A stretch of DNA of 64,000 nucleotides. Origin: Kitasatospora cineracea. GTDB lineage: Bacteria > Actinomycetota > Actinomycetes > Streptomycetales > Streptomycetaceae. A program made the position numbers and the translations under genes. Each line of letters opens with the position of its first letter. Position 1 is the stretch's first letter. The stretch is from the NCBI RefSeq assembly GCF_003751605.1, contig NZ_RJVJ01000003.1:124001-188000 (forward strand), given 5' to 3'. This document shows, piece by piece, positions 31,468 through 39,714 of this stretch. The notes under the pieces were generated by a model that saw only the letters and a program-made list of their open reading frames with translations, made no database searches and was not told the origin of the DNA.

Positions 31468-33606
31468 TCAGACCGCGACGGGTAGGAGCGCGGCGACCAG
31501 CGCCGCGAACTGCTCCGGGTCTAGGATCCGGATGCCCAGCTCCTCCGCCTTCGCGCGCTTCGAACCGGCCTTCTCCCCGGCGACCAGCAGCGTGGTCCGC
31601 TTGGAGACCGAGGACGACGCCTTGCCGCCGGCCCGCTCGATCAGCTCGTTCATCTCGTTGCGGGAGAGCGCGGCCAACGCCCCCGTCATGCTGCCCGTCA
31701 CCACCACCGCCTCACCGCTCAACGGACCGCCGACGGCGGCCTGCGCACCGGTGTCCTGCGCACCGGTGTTCTGCGCACCGGCATCCTCCGCGACGGACCC
31801 CTCCGCGACGGCCGCCGGATCGGCCGACGCGACCACCGCGACCACTGCGGCCGCCACGGCCGCCACGGCCGGCGCGGTGACCTGGGTGCCCACGCCCAGT
31901 TCCGCCAGCCGGTCCAACAGGGGTGACAGCTCGGCGAGTTCGGACACCACCAGCCGGGCCTTCTCCGGGCCGATGCCGTCCACCAGCGCCAGCGCCTCCG
32001 CGTCCGCCGTCCGGATCGACGCCATCGAACCGAAGTGCGCCGCGATCCGCCGCGACATGCTGCGCCCCGTCCCGCGCACGCCCAGCGCGCACAGCACCCG
32101 GTTCAGCGGGCGCGTCCGGGCGGTTCCGATCGCCGCGAGCAGGTTGTCCGTGCTGGTGGTGCCCATCCGCTCCAGCGACAGCAGCTGCTCGCGGGTCAGC
32201 GTGAACACGTCCGCCAGGTCGCGCACCAGCCCGGCCTCGACCAGCTGCACCGCCCGGGTCGACCCCAGGCCCTCGATGTCCAACTGGTCGCGGCCCGCCG
32301 CGTAGACGATCGACGCCACCGCCTGGCAGTTGCGCCCCCGCACGCAGCGCCAGCGCTGCTCACCGGTGTCGATCGCCTCCCCGCAGCGCGGGCAGACGGA
32401 CGGGAAGACGATCGGCTGCTCCTCGCCGGTGCGCTCCTCGACCAGCGGCGCCTCCACCCGCGGGATCACGTCCCCCGCGCGGTAGACGAAGACCCGGTCG
32501 CCCAGCATCAGCCCGCGCCGCTCGATGTCGGCCGGGTTGTGCAGCGTGGCGAACGACACCGTCACCCCGTCGATCACCACCGGCTCCAGCACGGCGCGCG
32601 GCGCGATGATGCCCGTCCGGCCCACCGCCCACTCCACCCCCAGCAGCCTGGTCACCTTGTGCTCCGCCGCGAGCTTGCGGGCCACCGCCCAGCGCGGTGC
32701 CCGCGAACCGGAGCCCGCGTCCCGCTGGTCGGCCGCGTCGTCGGCCTTCACCACCACGCCGTCGATGCCGAACGGCAGCGCGGCCCGCATCCCCGCGATC
32801 TCCTCGACCCGCCGCTGCACCTCCTCGACGCCCTCGCAGCGCAGCGGCGCGGCCGCCGTCGACGCCGCCGTGTTCGCCCCGAGCGCCGCCAGCCGCTCCA
32901 GCAGCGCACTGTGCGCCAATTCCCCGTCCAGGCCCACCGCGTCGTAGGCGAAGAACGTCAACTCGATCCGGTACGGCCGGTCCTTGGCCCGCAGCGTCCC
33001 CGCCGCGCCGTTGCGCGGGTTGGCGAACGGCACCGCGCCGTGCGCCGTCCGGAGCTCGTTCGCCACCTCGAACTGCGCGTGCGTCAACAGGACTTCGCCG
33101 CGCAGCTCGACATCCACCGGCTCGGCGAGGACGGCCGGCAGGCCCAGGACGTCCCCCGCCGTGTGCGTGATGTCCTCACCCGCCAGCCCGTTCCCGCGGG
33201 TCAGCACCCGCCGCAGCACCCCCGCCTCGTACCGGGCCGCCACCGCCAGCCCGTCCAGCTTCGGCTCCACGCACCACTTGGCCGGCGCCCGCCCCAGCCG
33301 GCGCTCCAACGAGGCCGCCCAGTCCGCGAGTTCCTCCCCCGAGAACACGTTGTCGAGCGAGAGCATCGGCACCGAGTGCGGGACGTCCCCCTCCGCGGCG
33401 CCGCCCGCGACCTTGCCGGTCGGCGACTGCTCCGACACCTCCTCCGGGTGGGCCTGCTCGTACGCGGCGATCGCCCGCACCAGCGCGTCGTACTCGTCGT
33501 CCCCGAGCGTCGTCGTCCCGTCCGCGTAGTAGGCGGCGGCGGCCCGCGCGGCAGCGGCAACGGCGTCGGCGTAGTCGCCGGAAGAGAGCAGATCGGCCTT
33601 GTTCAT
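31468..33606 (-). CDS. ligA: NAD-dependent DNA ligase
   Basis: 712 residues with all LigA modules: N-terminal Ia domain, adenylation domain with catalytic K116 (CVEPKLDGLA), OB fold, Cys4 zinc finger (CPRCGEAIDTGEQRWRC, then NC), helix-hairpin-helix repeats and a C-terminal BRCT domain (GEAVVVTGSMTGALAALSRN). An Ala/Val-rich insertion with AQNTGAQDTGAQ precedes BRCT. KLDGLAVAARY differs from the usual KIDGLA-L-Y, so this may be the secondary LigA that many streptomycetes carry; that needs comparison with the rest of the genome. Start ATG 33606 fits family length. Confidence 0.92.
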   Translation of the reverse strand: MNKADLLSSGDYADAVAAAARAAAAYYADGTTTLGDDEYDALVRAIAAYEQAHPEEVSEQSPTGKVAGGAAEGDVPHSVPMLSLDNVFSGEELADWAASLERRLGRAPAKWCVEPKLDGLAVAARYEAGVLRRVLTRGNGLAGEDITHTAGDVLGLPAVLAEPVDVELRGEVLLTHAQFEVANELRTAHGAVPFANPRNGAAGTLRAKDRPYRIELTFFAYDAVGLDGELAHSALLERLAALGANTAASTAAAPLRCEGVEEVQRRVEEIAGMRAALPFGIDGVVVKADDAADQRDAGSGSRAPRWAVARKLAAEHKVTRLLGVEWAVGRTGIIAPRAVLEPVVIDGVTVSFATLHNPADIERRGLMLGDRVFVYRAGDVIPRVEAPLVEERTGEEQPIVFPSVCPRCGEAIDTGEQRWRCVRGRNCQAVASIVYAAGRDQLDIEGLGSTRAVQLVEAGLVRDLADVFTLTREQLLSLERMGTTSTDNLLAAIGTARTRPLNRVLCALGVRGTGRSMSRRIAAHFGSMASIRTADAEALALVDGIGPEKARLVVSELAELSPLLDRLAELGVGTQVTAPAVAAVAAAVVAVVASADPAAVAEGSVAEDAGAQNTGAQDTGAQAAVGGPLSGEAVVVTGSMTGALAALSRNEMNELIERAGGKASSSVSKRTTLLVAGEKAGSKRAKAEELGIRILDPEQFAALVAALLPVAV
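31741..31785. repeat. 15-bp tandem repeat within ligA
   Basis: Three copies of CTGCGCACCGGTGTC with minor changes encode the AQNTG/AQDTG/AQ linker before the BRCT domain; in frame, so copy number could vary without frame loss. Confidence 0.8.
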
Positions 33607-33664
33607 GACCGTTATTCTTCCGGCGAGCACTGACAATCGACCGTTCCGGGCAAGCCTCCGATCA

Positions 33665-33681
33665 CCTGACGGGCCGTCAGG
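33665..33681. promoter_or_regulatory. Palindrome CCTGACGG-G-CCGTCAGG
   Basis: Perfect 17-bp palindrome; its centre is 29 bp upstream of a TACGGT hexamer (33702-33707), the same geometry as the site at 3454-3468. Upstream of the gene at 33881. Confidence 0.6.
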
Positions 33682-33880
33682 AAAAGCCGTGGCGAGAGTG
33701 CTACGGTCGCCCCAGGCGGACACGCCCGCCACTGACGTCGGACTCGGGTTCCCTCCCGCACGAAACCCGGGGTTGAGGACGCAGAGTGCCACTGGGCACG
33801 CGTGAGCCGTACGACCCGTCGTTCCTCCGCCGGGGCACAGTGAGCGGGAGCACAGCAACGTGCCCGGAAGGAACCCGACC

Positions 33881-34888
33881 GTGCCGCTCAAGGACGACCT
33901 CGCCACGCGCGCCCGCGAGATCCAGCGGGAATCCGCGAACACCGTCCCCTACCGCACGGCGCGGAGCATGGCCGCGCGCGAGAAGGGAGCCCTGGCGGTC
34001 GAGACACTGCCGGTTCCCGAACGGACCGCGCTGCGCTGCGCGTACACCGGGGAGCGGGAGAGCACCGTGCAGATCCGGCCCGACACCCAGCGCCTCGGCC
34101 TGGACGACTGCTCGGACGGACAGCGCACCTTCCGGGCACTGCTGGCGCTCGCCCTGTTCAACGACAACGATTACACCGGTCCGACAGCGCGGTGGAACTA
34201 CGCGATCGCCGCGGCGTACTCCCCGGTGATGTCGCCCCGCCGGGACGAACTGCTGATGGTGAACAGCACTCCGGAGAACCTCGCAGGTCGGCTGCTGCCC
34301 ACCTGCGGGGCCAGCGGATGGGGCGTTCCAGGGCTCCGGTACGAGGCGGGCTGCCGGTGCGGGGGACGGGCATCCCTGCGGCTGCGCCACCTGCCCACCG
34401 GTGCGCTGCTGACCGTCACGGCGCAGCCGGACAGGGGTCCGTGTGCGGCCGGGAGGCGTTGCCTGTCCGCGTCCGACATGCTCACGGTCGGGCACTGCCT
34501 CACCGCGGAGGAGCACCGCACGCTGGAGGCGGTTCCGCCGATCTCACCGGACGCCAGGACGCTACTGGCAGCCCTGACCGTCCGTTACACCATGGTGGAC
34601 CGGCTCCGGCAGTGGGCCACCAGCCTGGCCTGGGACCCGCTGGACCGGCCGGAGGTCAGGGACCGCAAGTACCCGGAGATGACGCGCGGCCCGGTTCGCC
34701 ACCTCTGGGGAACCGGGGACGCGTGGACGCTGCGCTGGAGGGGCTACCCGCAGGCCCGCGACGTGGTACGGGCATTGACCCACCGGGAAGCCGGTGTCAG
34801 GGGGGCTGTCCCCGTCGGTCGGGGCGATGCGCACCGGGTGGTGCTGGGTACGGCCGCGCTCGACCTGCGCGACGGCGAGGGGAACTGA
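33881..34888 (+). CDS. Hypothetical protein
   Basis: 335 residues, soluble. Not recognised. It has several Cys-containing motifs (ALRCAYTGERES, LPTCGASGWG, YEAGCRCGGRASL, CAAGRRCLSASD) that could bind a metal, and Arg-rich helices. GTG 33881 is preferred because AAGGA lies 8 nt upstream; GTG 33860 is in frame but weaker. Its promoter region contains the CCTGACGGGCCGTCAGG palindrome. Third-position GC is typical, so it is a resident gene. Confidence 0.7.
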   Translation: MPLKDDLATRAREIQRESANTVPYRTARSMAAREKGALAVETLPVPERTALRCAYTGERESTVQIRPDTQRLGLDDCSDGQRTFRALLALALFNDNDYTGPTARWNYAIAAAYSPVMSPRRDELLMVNSTPENLAGRLLPTCGASGWGVPGLRYEAGCRCGGRASLRLRHLPTGALLTVTAQPDRGPCAAGRRCLSASDMLTVGHCLTAEEHRTLEAVPPISPDARTLLAALTVRYTMVDRLRQWATSLAWDPLDRPEVRDRKYPEMTRGPVRHLWGTGDAWTLRWRGYPQARDVVRALTHREAGVRGAVPVGRGDAHRVVLGTAALDLRDGEGN

Positions 34889-34891
34889 CCC

Positions 34892-35050
34892 GTGCCCTAC
34901 CTGACCGGTCAACCGGTGTCCGTTCCGGTGCTGGCCGTCGTCCTCGTCCTCGGCGTCCTGCGTTGCGTCGTCCCGGCGGACTCCCGGCACCGCCTCGAAC
35001 TGTGGAAGGCGCTCCTCGAGCACCGCCGCCTCCGCCGGGCGGAGACCGGG
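34892..35050 (+). other. Possible fragment of a small membrane protein
   Basis: GTG 34892, 3 bp after the previous stop, starts a coding-like stretch: PYLTGQPVSVPVLAVVLVLG (one membrane helix) then RLELWKALLEHRRLRRAE. The frame has no stop until 35836 and would run antisense through all of bioD, so the true gene end has been lost or a frameshift is present. Small single-helix proteins of this sort often follow such genes in streptomycetes. Confidence 0.3.
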
Positions 35051-35083
35051 CCCCGGGCTGGGCGGCGTCGGGGAGGTCGTCCA

Positions 35084-35815
35084 TCAGTCCGGGCGGTGGG
35101 CGGCGGTGAAGGCGGCGACGTCCCAGCTGCCGCCCAGGGACGGGGCGAGGGAGGCGGTGGCGAGAGGGTGGAAGGTGGCGGGGGTGTGAGCGGCCGCACC
35201 GGACGGGAGGGCGCCGAGCAGGGGGGCGCCGGCGGCGGTCGGGAGGTCGGCGAGGTTGCAGCGGGTGGCGAGGTCGGGGGTGGTGGGCCAGGAGCCGATG
35301 ACGACGCCGCGCAGGGGGAGGTCGCGGTGGCGGAGGGCCTCGGCGGTGAGCGCGGTGGCGTTCAGGGTGCCCAGGCCGGCCGCCGCGACGAGCAGGAACT
35401 CGACGTCCAGGCCGAGGCGCCGGCAGACCAGGGCCTGGTCGGCGAGGGTGCGCCCCCGCTCGTCGTAGCGGACCAGCAGCCCGCCCGCGCCCTCGACCAG
35501 GACGGTGCGGTACTCGGCGGCGAGCCCGGCCACCGCCTTGGCGACGTCCTCCGGGTCGAGGGCCGGCAGCCCGGCCCGGCGGGCGGCCGTCTCGGGGGCG
35601 AGCGGCTCCGGGTAGCGGGCCAGCTCGACCCCGTGCACCAGCGGCCCGGCCAGCCGGACGACCTCGGCCACGTCGCCCGGTTCGTCCGGCCCGAGCCCGG
35701 TCTGGCCGGGCTTGAGGACCGCCACCGGCCCCGGGCTGAGCGCGGCGACGGCAGCGGTGGTCAGGGTCTTGCCGACCTCGGTGCCGGTGCCGGTGACGAA
35801 CAGGACGGTGGACAT
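35084..35815 (-). CDS. bioD: Dethiobiotin synthase
   Basis: 243 residues. P-loop GTGTEVGKT (9-17), the KPGQTG substrate segment, the VEGAGGLLVRY loop, and VVIGSWP. Carboxylates 7,8-diaminopelargonate with CO2 and ATP to dethiobiotin; cytosolic. Third gene of bioB-bioA-bioD, 37 bp after the bioA stop. bioF is not in the window. ATG 35815 fits family length. Confidence 0.95.
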   Translation of the reverse strand: MSTVLFVTGTGTEVGKTLTTAAVAALSPGPVAVLKPGQTGLGPDEPGDVAEVVRLAGPLVHGVELARYPEPLAPETAARRAGLPALDPEDVAKAVAGLAAEYRTVLVEGAGGLLVRYDERGRTLADQALVCRRLGLDVEFLLVAAAGLGTLNATALTAEALRHRDLPLRGVVIGSWPTTPDLATRCNLADLPTAAGAPLLGALPSGAAAHTPATFHPLATASLAPSLGGSWDVAAFTAAHRPD

Positions 35816-35852
35816 GGTGCGGGTGCTCCTGGCTGAGGGTGGGGAAGGGGGG

Positions 35853-37178
35853 CTAGCTACCGGCGGCGGTGGACGCGGCGGCCGCCGCGGCGACCGCCCG
35901 GCCGATCGCGGCGACGTCCGCGTCCGCGGTGACGAACGGCGGCATGGTGTAGATCAGGTCGCGGAACGGCCGCAGCCACACGCCCTGTTCGGCCGCGGCC
36001 GCCGTCGCCGCCGCCATGTCGACCGGCGCGTCCAGCTGCACCACGCCGATCGCGCCGAGCACCCGGACGTCCGCGACCCCCGGCTGCCCCGCGCACGGGG
36101 CGAGCGCGGTGTGCAGCGCCGACTCGATCCGCTTCACCTCGCCGCGCCAGTCCTGCCGCAGCAGCAGGTCGATCGAGGCGTTGGCGACGGCCGCCGCCAA
36201 CGGGTTGCCCATGAAGGTCGGGCCGTGCGCGAGCACCGGGACCTCGCCGCGCGAGATGCCCTCGGCGACCCGGCTCGTGCACAGCGTCGCGGCCAGCGTC
36301 AGGTACCCGCCGGTCAGCGCCTTGCCCAGGCACATCACGTCCGGTGCGACGCCCGCGTGGTCAGCGGCGAACAGCTCGCCGGTGCGGCCGAAGCCGGTGG
36401 CGATCTCGTCGAACACCAGCAGCACGTCGTGCGCGTCGCACAACTCCCGCAGCGCGCACAGGTACGCGGGGGAGTGGAAGCGCATCCCGCCCGCTCCCTG
36501 CACCACCGGTTCGACGATCACGGCGGCCAGTTCGCCCGCGTGCTGCCCGATCAGCTCGGCCAGGTGCGCGAGGTACGCCGGGTCGGCGGGGGCGTCGTAC
36601 CCGGCGGGCGGCTCGGCGGCGAACAGCTGTCGGGGCAGCACCCCGCCCCACAGGTGGTGCATCCCGCCCTCGGGGTCGCACACAGACATCGGGTGGAAGG
36701 TGTCGCCGTGGTAGCCGCCGCGCCAGGTCAGCACCCGGTGCTTCTCCGGCCGGCCGAGCGAGCGCCAGTACTGCAGGCACATCTTCAGCGCGACCTCGAC
36801 CGACACCGAACCGGAGTCGGCGAGGAACACGTGCTGCAGCGGCTCGGGCGTCAACTCGACCAGATTGACCGCCAGTTCGACGGCCGGACGGTGGGTGAGG
36901 CCGCCGAACATGACGTGGCTCATCGAGTCGAGCTGCCCGCGCACCGCCGCGTCCAGCACGGGGTGCCGGTAGCCGTGGATCGCCGCCCACCAGGACGACA
37001 TCCCGTCCACCAACTCCCGCTGCCCGCCCACCGGTTCGGCCAGCCGCAGGCGCACGCCCGCGGCCGACTCCACCACGAGGGGCTGCGCCGTCCCCGGCAT
37101 CGGGCCGTACGGGTGCCAGACGTGCGCCCGGTCCAGTTCGAGCAACCGGGCGGCGTCCAACGCGTTCTGACGGTCCAT
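35853..37178 (-). CDS. bioA: Adenosylmethionine-8-amino-7-oxononanoate aminotransferase
   Basis: 441-residue fold-type I, PLP-dependent aminotransferase using SAM as amino donor. Visible motifs are HVWHPYGPM, SSWWAAIHGYRHP, the GSVSVEVALKM helix, RGGYHGDTFHPMSVCDP, VFDEIATGFGRTG (PLP Asp) and the Schiff-base Lys in CLGKALTGGY. The ATG overlaps the bioB stop by one base (TGATG), so it is translationally coupled. Confidence 0.95.
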   Translation of the reverse strand: MDRQNALDAARLLELDRAHVWHPYGPMPGTAQPLVVESAAGVRLRLAEPVGGQRELVDGMSSWWAAIHGYRHPVLDAAVRGQLDSMSHVMFGGLTHRPAVELAVNLVELTPEPLQHVFLADSGSVSVEVALKMCLQYWRSLGRPEKHRVLTWRGGYHGDTFHPMSVCDPEGGMHHLWGGVLPRQLFAAEPPAGYDAPADPAYLAHLAELIGQHAGELAAVIVEPVVQGAGGMRFHSPAYLCALRELCDAHDVLLVFDEIATGFGRTGELFAADHAGVAPDVMCLGKALTGGYLTLAATLCTSRVAEGISRGEVPVLAHGPTFMGNPLAAAVANASIDLLLRQDWRGEVKRIESALHTALAPCAGQPGVADVRVLGAIGVVQLDAPVDMAAATAAAAEQGVWLRPFRDLIYTMPPFVTADADVAAIGRAVAAAAAASTAAGS

Positions 37179-38398
37179 CAGGCGTTCGGGGCCAGTTCGG
37201 TGCCGGCGCCGCGGCGGCGCACCCGGACCAGGTCGGTGCGCGCCTCGTCCGACTCCGACTCCGACTCCGACTTCGGCTCTGCCGCGACGGCCTCCGGAGC
37301 CTCCCCGTGGCCGCCGCACGGGCCGCAGCCGCCGCCCGTCCCGCAGGCGCTCTCCTCCTGGTGGCCGCCGCAGCCCGCACCGGCGGCGGCGTGGGCGCGG
37401 TGGCGGGGGAGGGTGGTCTGCTCGGCGCCCTCCACCTCGAAGCCGGCGTCCTTGATCATGTCGAGGTCGGCCTGCCCGGCCTGGCCCTCGCTGGTCAGGT
37501 AGTCGCCCAGGAAGATCGAGTTGGCGATGTGCAGGCCCAGCGGCTGCATCGAGCGCAGGTGCACCTCGCGGCCGCCCGCGATCCGCACCTCGATGTCGGG
37601 GCAGACGAACCGGACCATCGCCAGGATGCGCAGGCAGCGCTGCGGGGTGAGGTTCCACTCCTCGGCGAGCGGGGTGCCCTCGAACGGGATCAGGAAGTTC
37701 ACCGGCACCGAGTCCGGGTCCAGCTCGCGCAGCGCGAACACCACGTCGACCAGGTCCTCGTCGCTCTCGCCCATGCCCGCGATCAGGCCCGAGCAGGCCG
37801 ACAGGCCCGCGCCGTGCGCCTTGGTCACGGTGTCCACCCGGTCCGCGTAGGTGTGGGTGGTGGTGATCTCGCCGTAGGTGGCCTCGGAGGTGTTCAGGTT
37901 GTGGTTGTACGCGTCCGCGCCGGCCGCCTTCAGCCGCTCGGCCTGGTTGTCGGAGAGCAGGCCCAGGCAGGCGCACACCTCGACGTTCTCGTCCGCGTCC
38001 TTGATCGCCGCGATGGTGTCCGCGACCCGGTCGATGTCCCGGTCCGTCGGGCCGCGCCCGCTCGCCACCAGGCACACCCGCTTCGCCCCGCCCGCGACAC
38101 CCGCGGCGGCGGCTTCGGCGGCCTGGTCCGGCTTCAGCCAGGTGTACTTGAGGATCTCCGCCTTCGAACCGAGGCGCTGCGAGCAGTACGAGCAGTCCTC
38201 CGGGCACAGCCCGCTCTTCAGGTTCACCAGGTAGTTCAGCTTCACCCGGCGGCCGAACCACTGGCGGCGCACCCGGCCCGCGGCCGCGACCACGTCCAGC
38301 AACTGGTCGTCGGTGGTGGCCAGCACGGCCAGCGCCTCCTCCCGGGAGGGAAGTTCCCGGCGGAGGCCCTTGTCGGTCAGGATGTCGAGGAGGTCCAT
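37178..38398 (-). CDS. bioB: Biotin synthase
   Basis: 406 residues; radical-SAM enzyme that inserts sulfur into dethiobiotin. 4Fe-4S motif CPEDCSYC (C65, C69, C72), further cluster residues in KRVCLVASG, CACLG and the Arg of RIAGGREVHL. After the TIM barrel (~340 residues) it has a Cys/Gly/His-rich tail (GCGG, CGTGGGCGPCGG) and a Ser/Glu repeat, ending RRRGAGTELAPNA, longer than the E. coli enzyme (346). ATG 38398 follows GAGG-like sequence. First gene of the operon. Confidence 0.95.
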   Translation of the reverse strand: MDLLDILTDKGLRRELPSREEALAVLATTDDQLLDVVAAAGRVRRQWFGRRVKLNYLVNLKSGLCPEDCSYCSQRLGSKAEILKYTWLKPDQAAEAAAAGVAGGAKRVCLVASGRGPTDRDIDRVADTIAAIKDADENVEVCACLGLLSDNQAERLKAAGADAYNHNLNTSEATYGEITTTHTYADRVDTVTKAHGAGLSACSGLIAGMGESDEDLVDVVFALRELDPDSVPVNFLIPFEGTPLAEEWNLTPQRCLRILAMVRFVCPDIEVRIAGGREVHLRSMQPLGLHIANSIFLGDYLTSEGQAGQADLDMIKDAGFEVEGAEQTTLPRHRAHAAAGAGCGGHQEESACGTGGGCGPCGGHGEAPEAVAAEPKSESESESDEARTDLVRVRRRGAGTELAPNA

Positions 38399-38734
38399 GG
38401 CCCGATCCTGCCCGGGGCCGCTAGACGTTCGCCAGAGGGAACCCGCCAGAAGATCTCCCACAGGCTGTGCGAGTTGTCACAGTTTTTCGGCACCCGGTGA
38501 TCACGGGCACCCCGGAACCCGGCATCCGGCCCCTGTGCAGGGCCGCTGTCCGGGCTGCCCGCCCGAGGCGCCCTCGCGCCGGTGCGGCGGGGGACGGACG
38601 GGAGCGGGGGACGGGGATCGGGCCGGCGGCTCCCGTCCGGGACCGCCCCGCCGGAACGTTCGACTGATCCGCCACCGGATCGCCACCGGTTCCCCCGCGT
38701 TCCTCCAGCCACCCGATTCCGGATCTCCAGGCGG

Positions 38735-38855
38735 ACCGGGCGGAGCGGGCGGAGCAGGGCGGACCGGGCGGAGCAGGGCGGGCGGGGTGGTTCGGAGCGG
38801 TCCGGAGATCCGGAGCGGTCCGGGGTGGTTCGGAGCGGTTCGGTCCGAAGCGGGC
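38735..38855. repeat. Direct repeats upstream of the gene at 38909
   Basis: GGGCGGAGCAGGGCGG-type units followed by copies of GGTTCGGAGCGGTCCG; imperfect, period 15-20 bp. Confidence 0.6.
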
Positions 38856-38895
38856 GGGTGTCCGACCCGAAGGAAGGACTGTCCGATCAACTGTT

Positions 38896-38901
38896 TACAA
38901 T
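38896..38901 (+). promoter_or_regulatory. -10 box of a leaderless gene
   Basis: TACAAT lies 7 nt before the ATG at 38909 in a local AT-rich patch, so transcription should start at or next to the start codon. Confidence 0.5.
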
Positions 38902-38908
38902 CTGCGCC

Positions 38909-39642
38909 ATGACCATCCAGCGGGGCGCGCACGCGCGTGGGGACGACGAGCAGCCGCCGCACGGGCACCGGGCGGTCGGCGAGCGGCGTCGGCTGGTCGC
39001 GCTGTGGGGCGTCGTCGCGGTGCTCGCCGCCGGCGGGGTCTGGGTGGTGGCCACCTCGCACCAGCGGAGCACGGCGTCGGGGGTGCCCGGCGCGGACAAG
39101 TCCGCCTCCCCCGCGGCCGCGGCGGGCCAGCCCGCGCAGCCGCTGACGGAGTCCCAGTCCTTCCTGGCCGAACGGTACTTCCCGGCCCAGCGCGCCTACG
39201 AGTACGACAACTACCGGGCCCGCCGCTCGGCCGCCCGGGAGGGCGCGGAGTGCCGGGCCGTGCAGAACGACAAGACCCGCGACGTGCTGGCCGAACTCGA
39301 CTGCCAGGGCTGGATGGGCATCGCCCTCACCCGCAGCGACCAGCCGGTGGTCTCCAGCGTCACGGTGCTGCGCTTCTCCGACGCGGCGGTCGCGGCCCGC
39401 GCCCTGCCGACCGTCCGGGAGAAGGCCGCGGACTTCGAATTCACCTATCCGGACGGCCTGTTGGCCCCCGCCGGGACCGCCCGGCCGATGACCGCCACCA
39501 AGGTCGAACTGGTCGGCCACCACATCACCCTCACCGTCTCGCGCTACCTCGACCAGCGGACCGGCGGGGCCCCGACGAACTCCTCACCACCAGCAACCGG
39601 GCCGCCGCGGCCGTCGCGGGCCAACCGTTCATGTGGATGTAG
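38909..39642 (+). pseudogene. Membrane-anchored hypothetical protein with a frameshift
   Basis: ATG 38909 opens MTIQRGAHARG..., with a membrane helix RLVALWGVVAVLAAGGVWVV (~residues 28-47) and an extracellular domain (SQSFLAERYFPAQRAYEYDN, LDCQGWMGIALTRSDQPVVS, VELVGHHITLTVSRYLDQRT). At about 39570, in GGCGGGGCCCCG, coding shifts by one base; the other frame continues DELLTTSNRAAAAVAGQPFM and stops at 39642. Without the shift the first frame runs on into the next gene's antisense. Reads as one ~244-residue protein with a single indel in a G/C run. Family unknown. Confidence 0.7.
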
Positions 39643-39714
39643 GGCGGCCCGGCCGACACCGCCCTCGTCCGCGTCGCAGCCACCCTCACGCTCTCGTCCG
39701 CGTCGCAGCCACCC

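Larger units (their letters stand above)
38399..38908. other. 510-bp intergenic region with repeats and two promoters
   Basis: Between divergent bioB and the gene at 38909. No convincing gene. It has GTTC-N8-GAAC at 38427-38442 close to bioB, and from about 38735 to 38855 a run of GCGGAGCAGGGCGG and TTCGGAGCGGTCCGG direct repeats. Confidence 0.5.

Noticed and set aside
34892..35836. A 314-residue protein overlapping bioD antisense
   Set aside because: Only the first ~50 codons look coding; the rest mirrors bioD. Reported only as a possible fragment.
38427..38442. GTTC-N8-GAAC as a BioQ/BirA operator of the biotin operon
   Set aside because: Short arms, wide centre, and no match I can vouch for to a known biotin operator; too weak to annotate.
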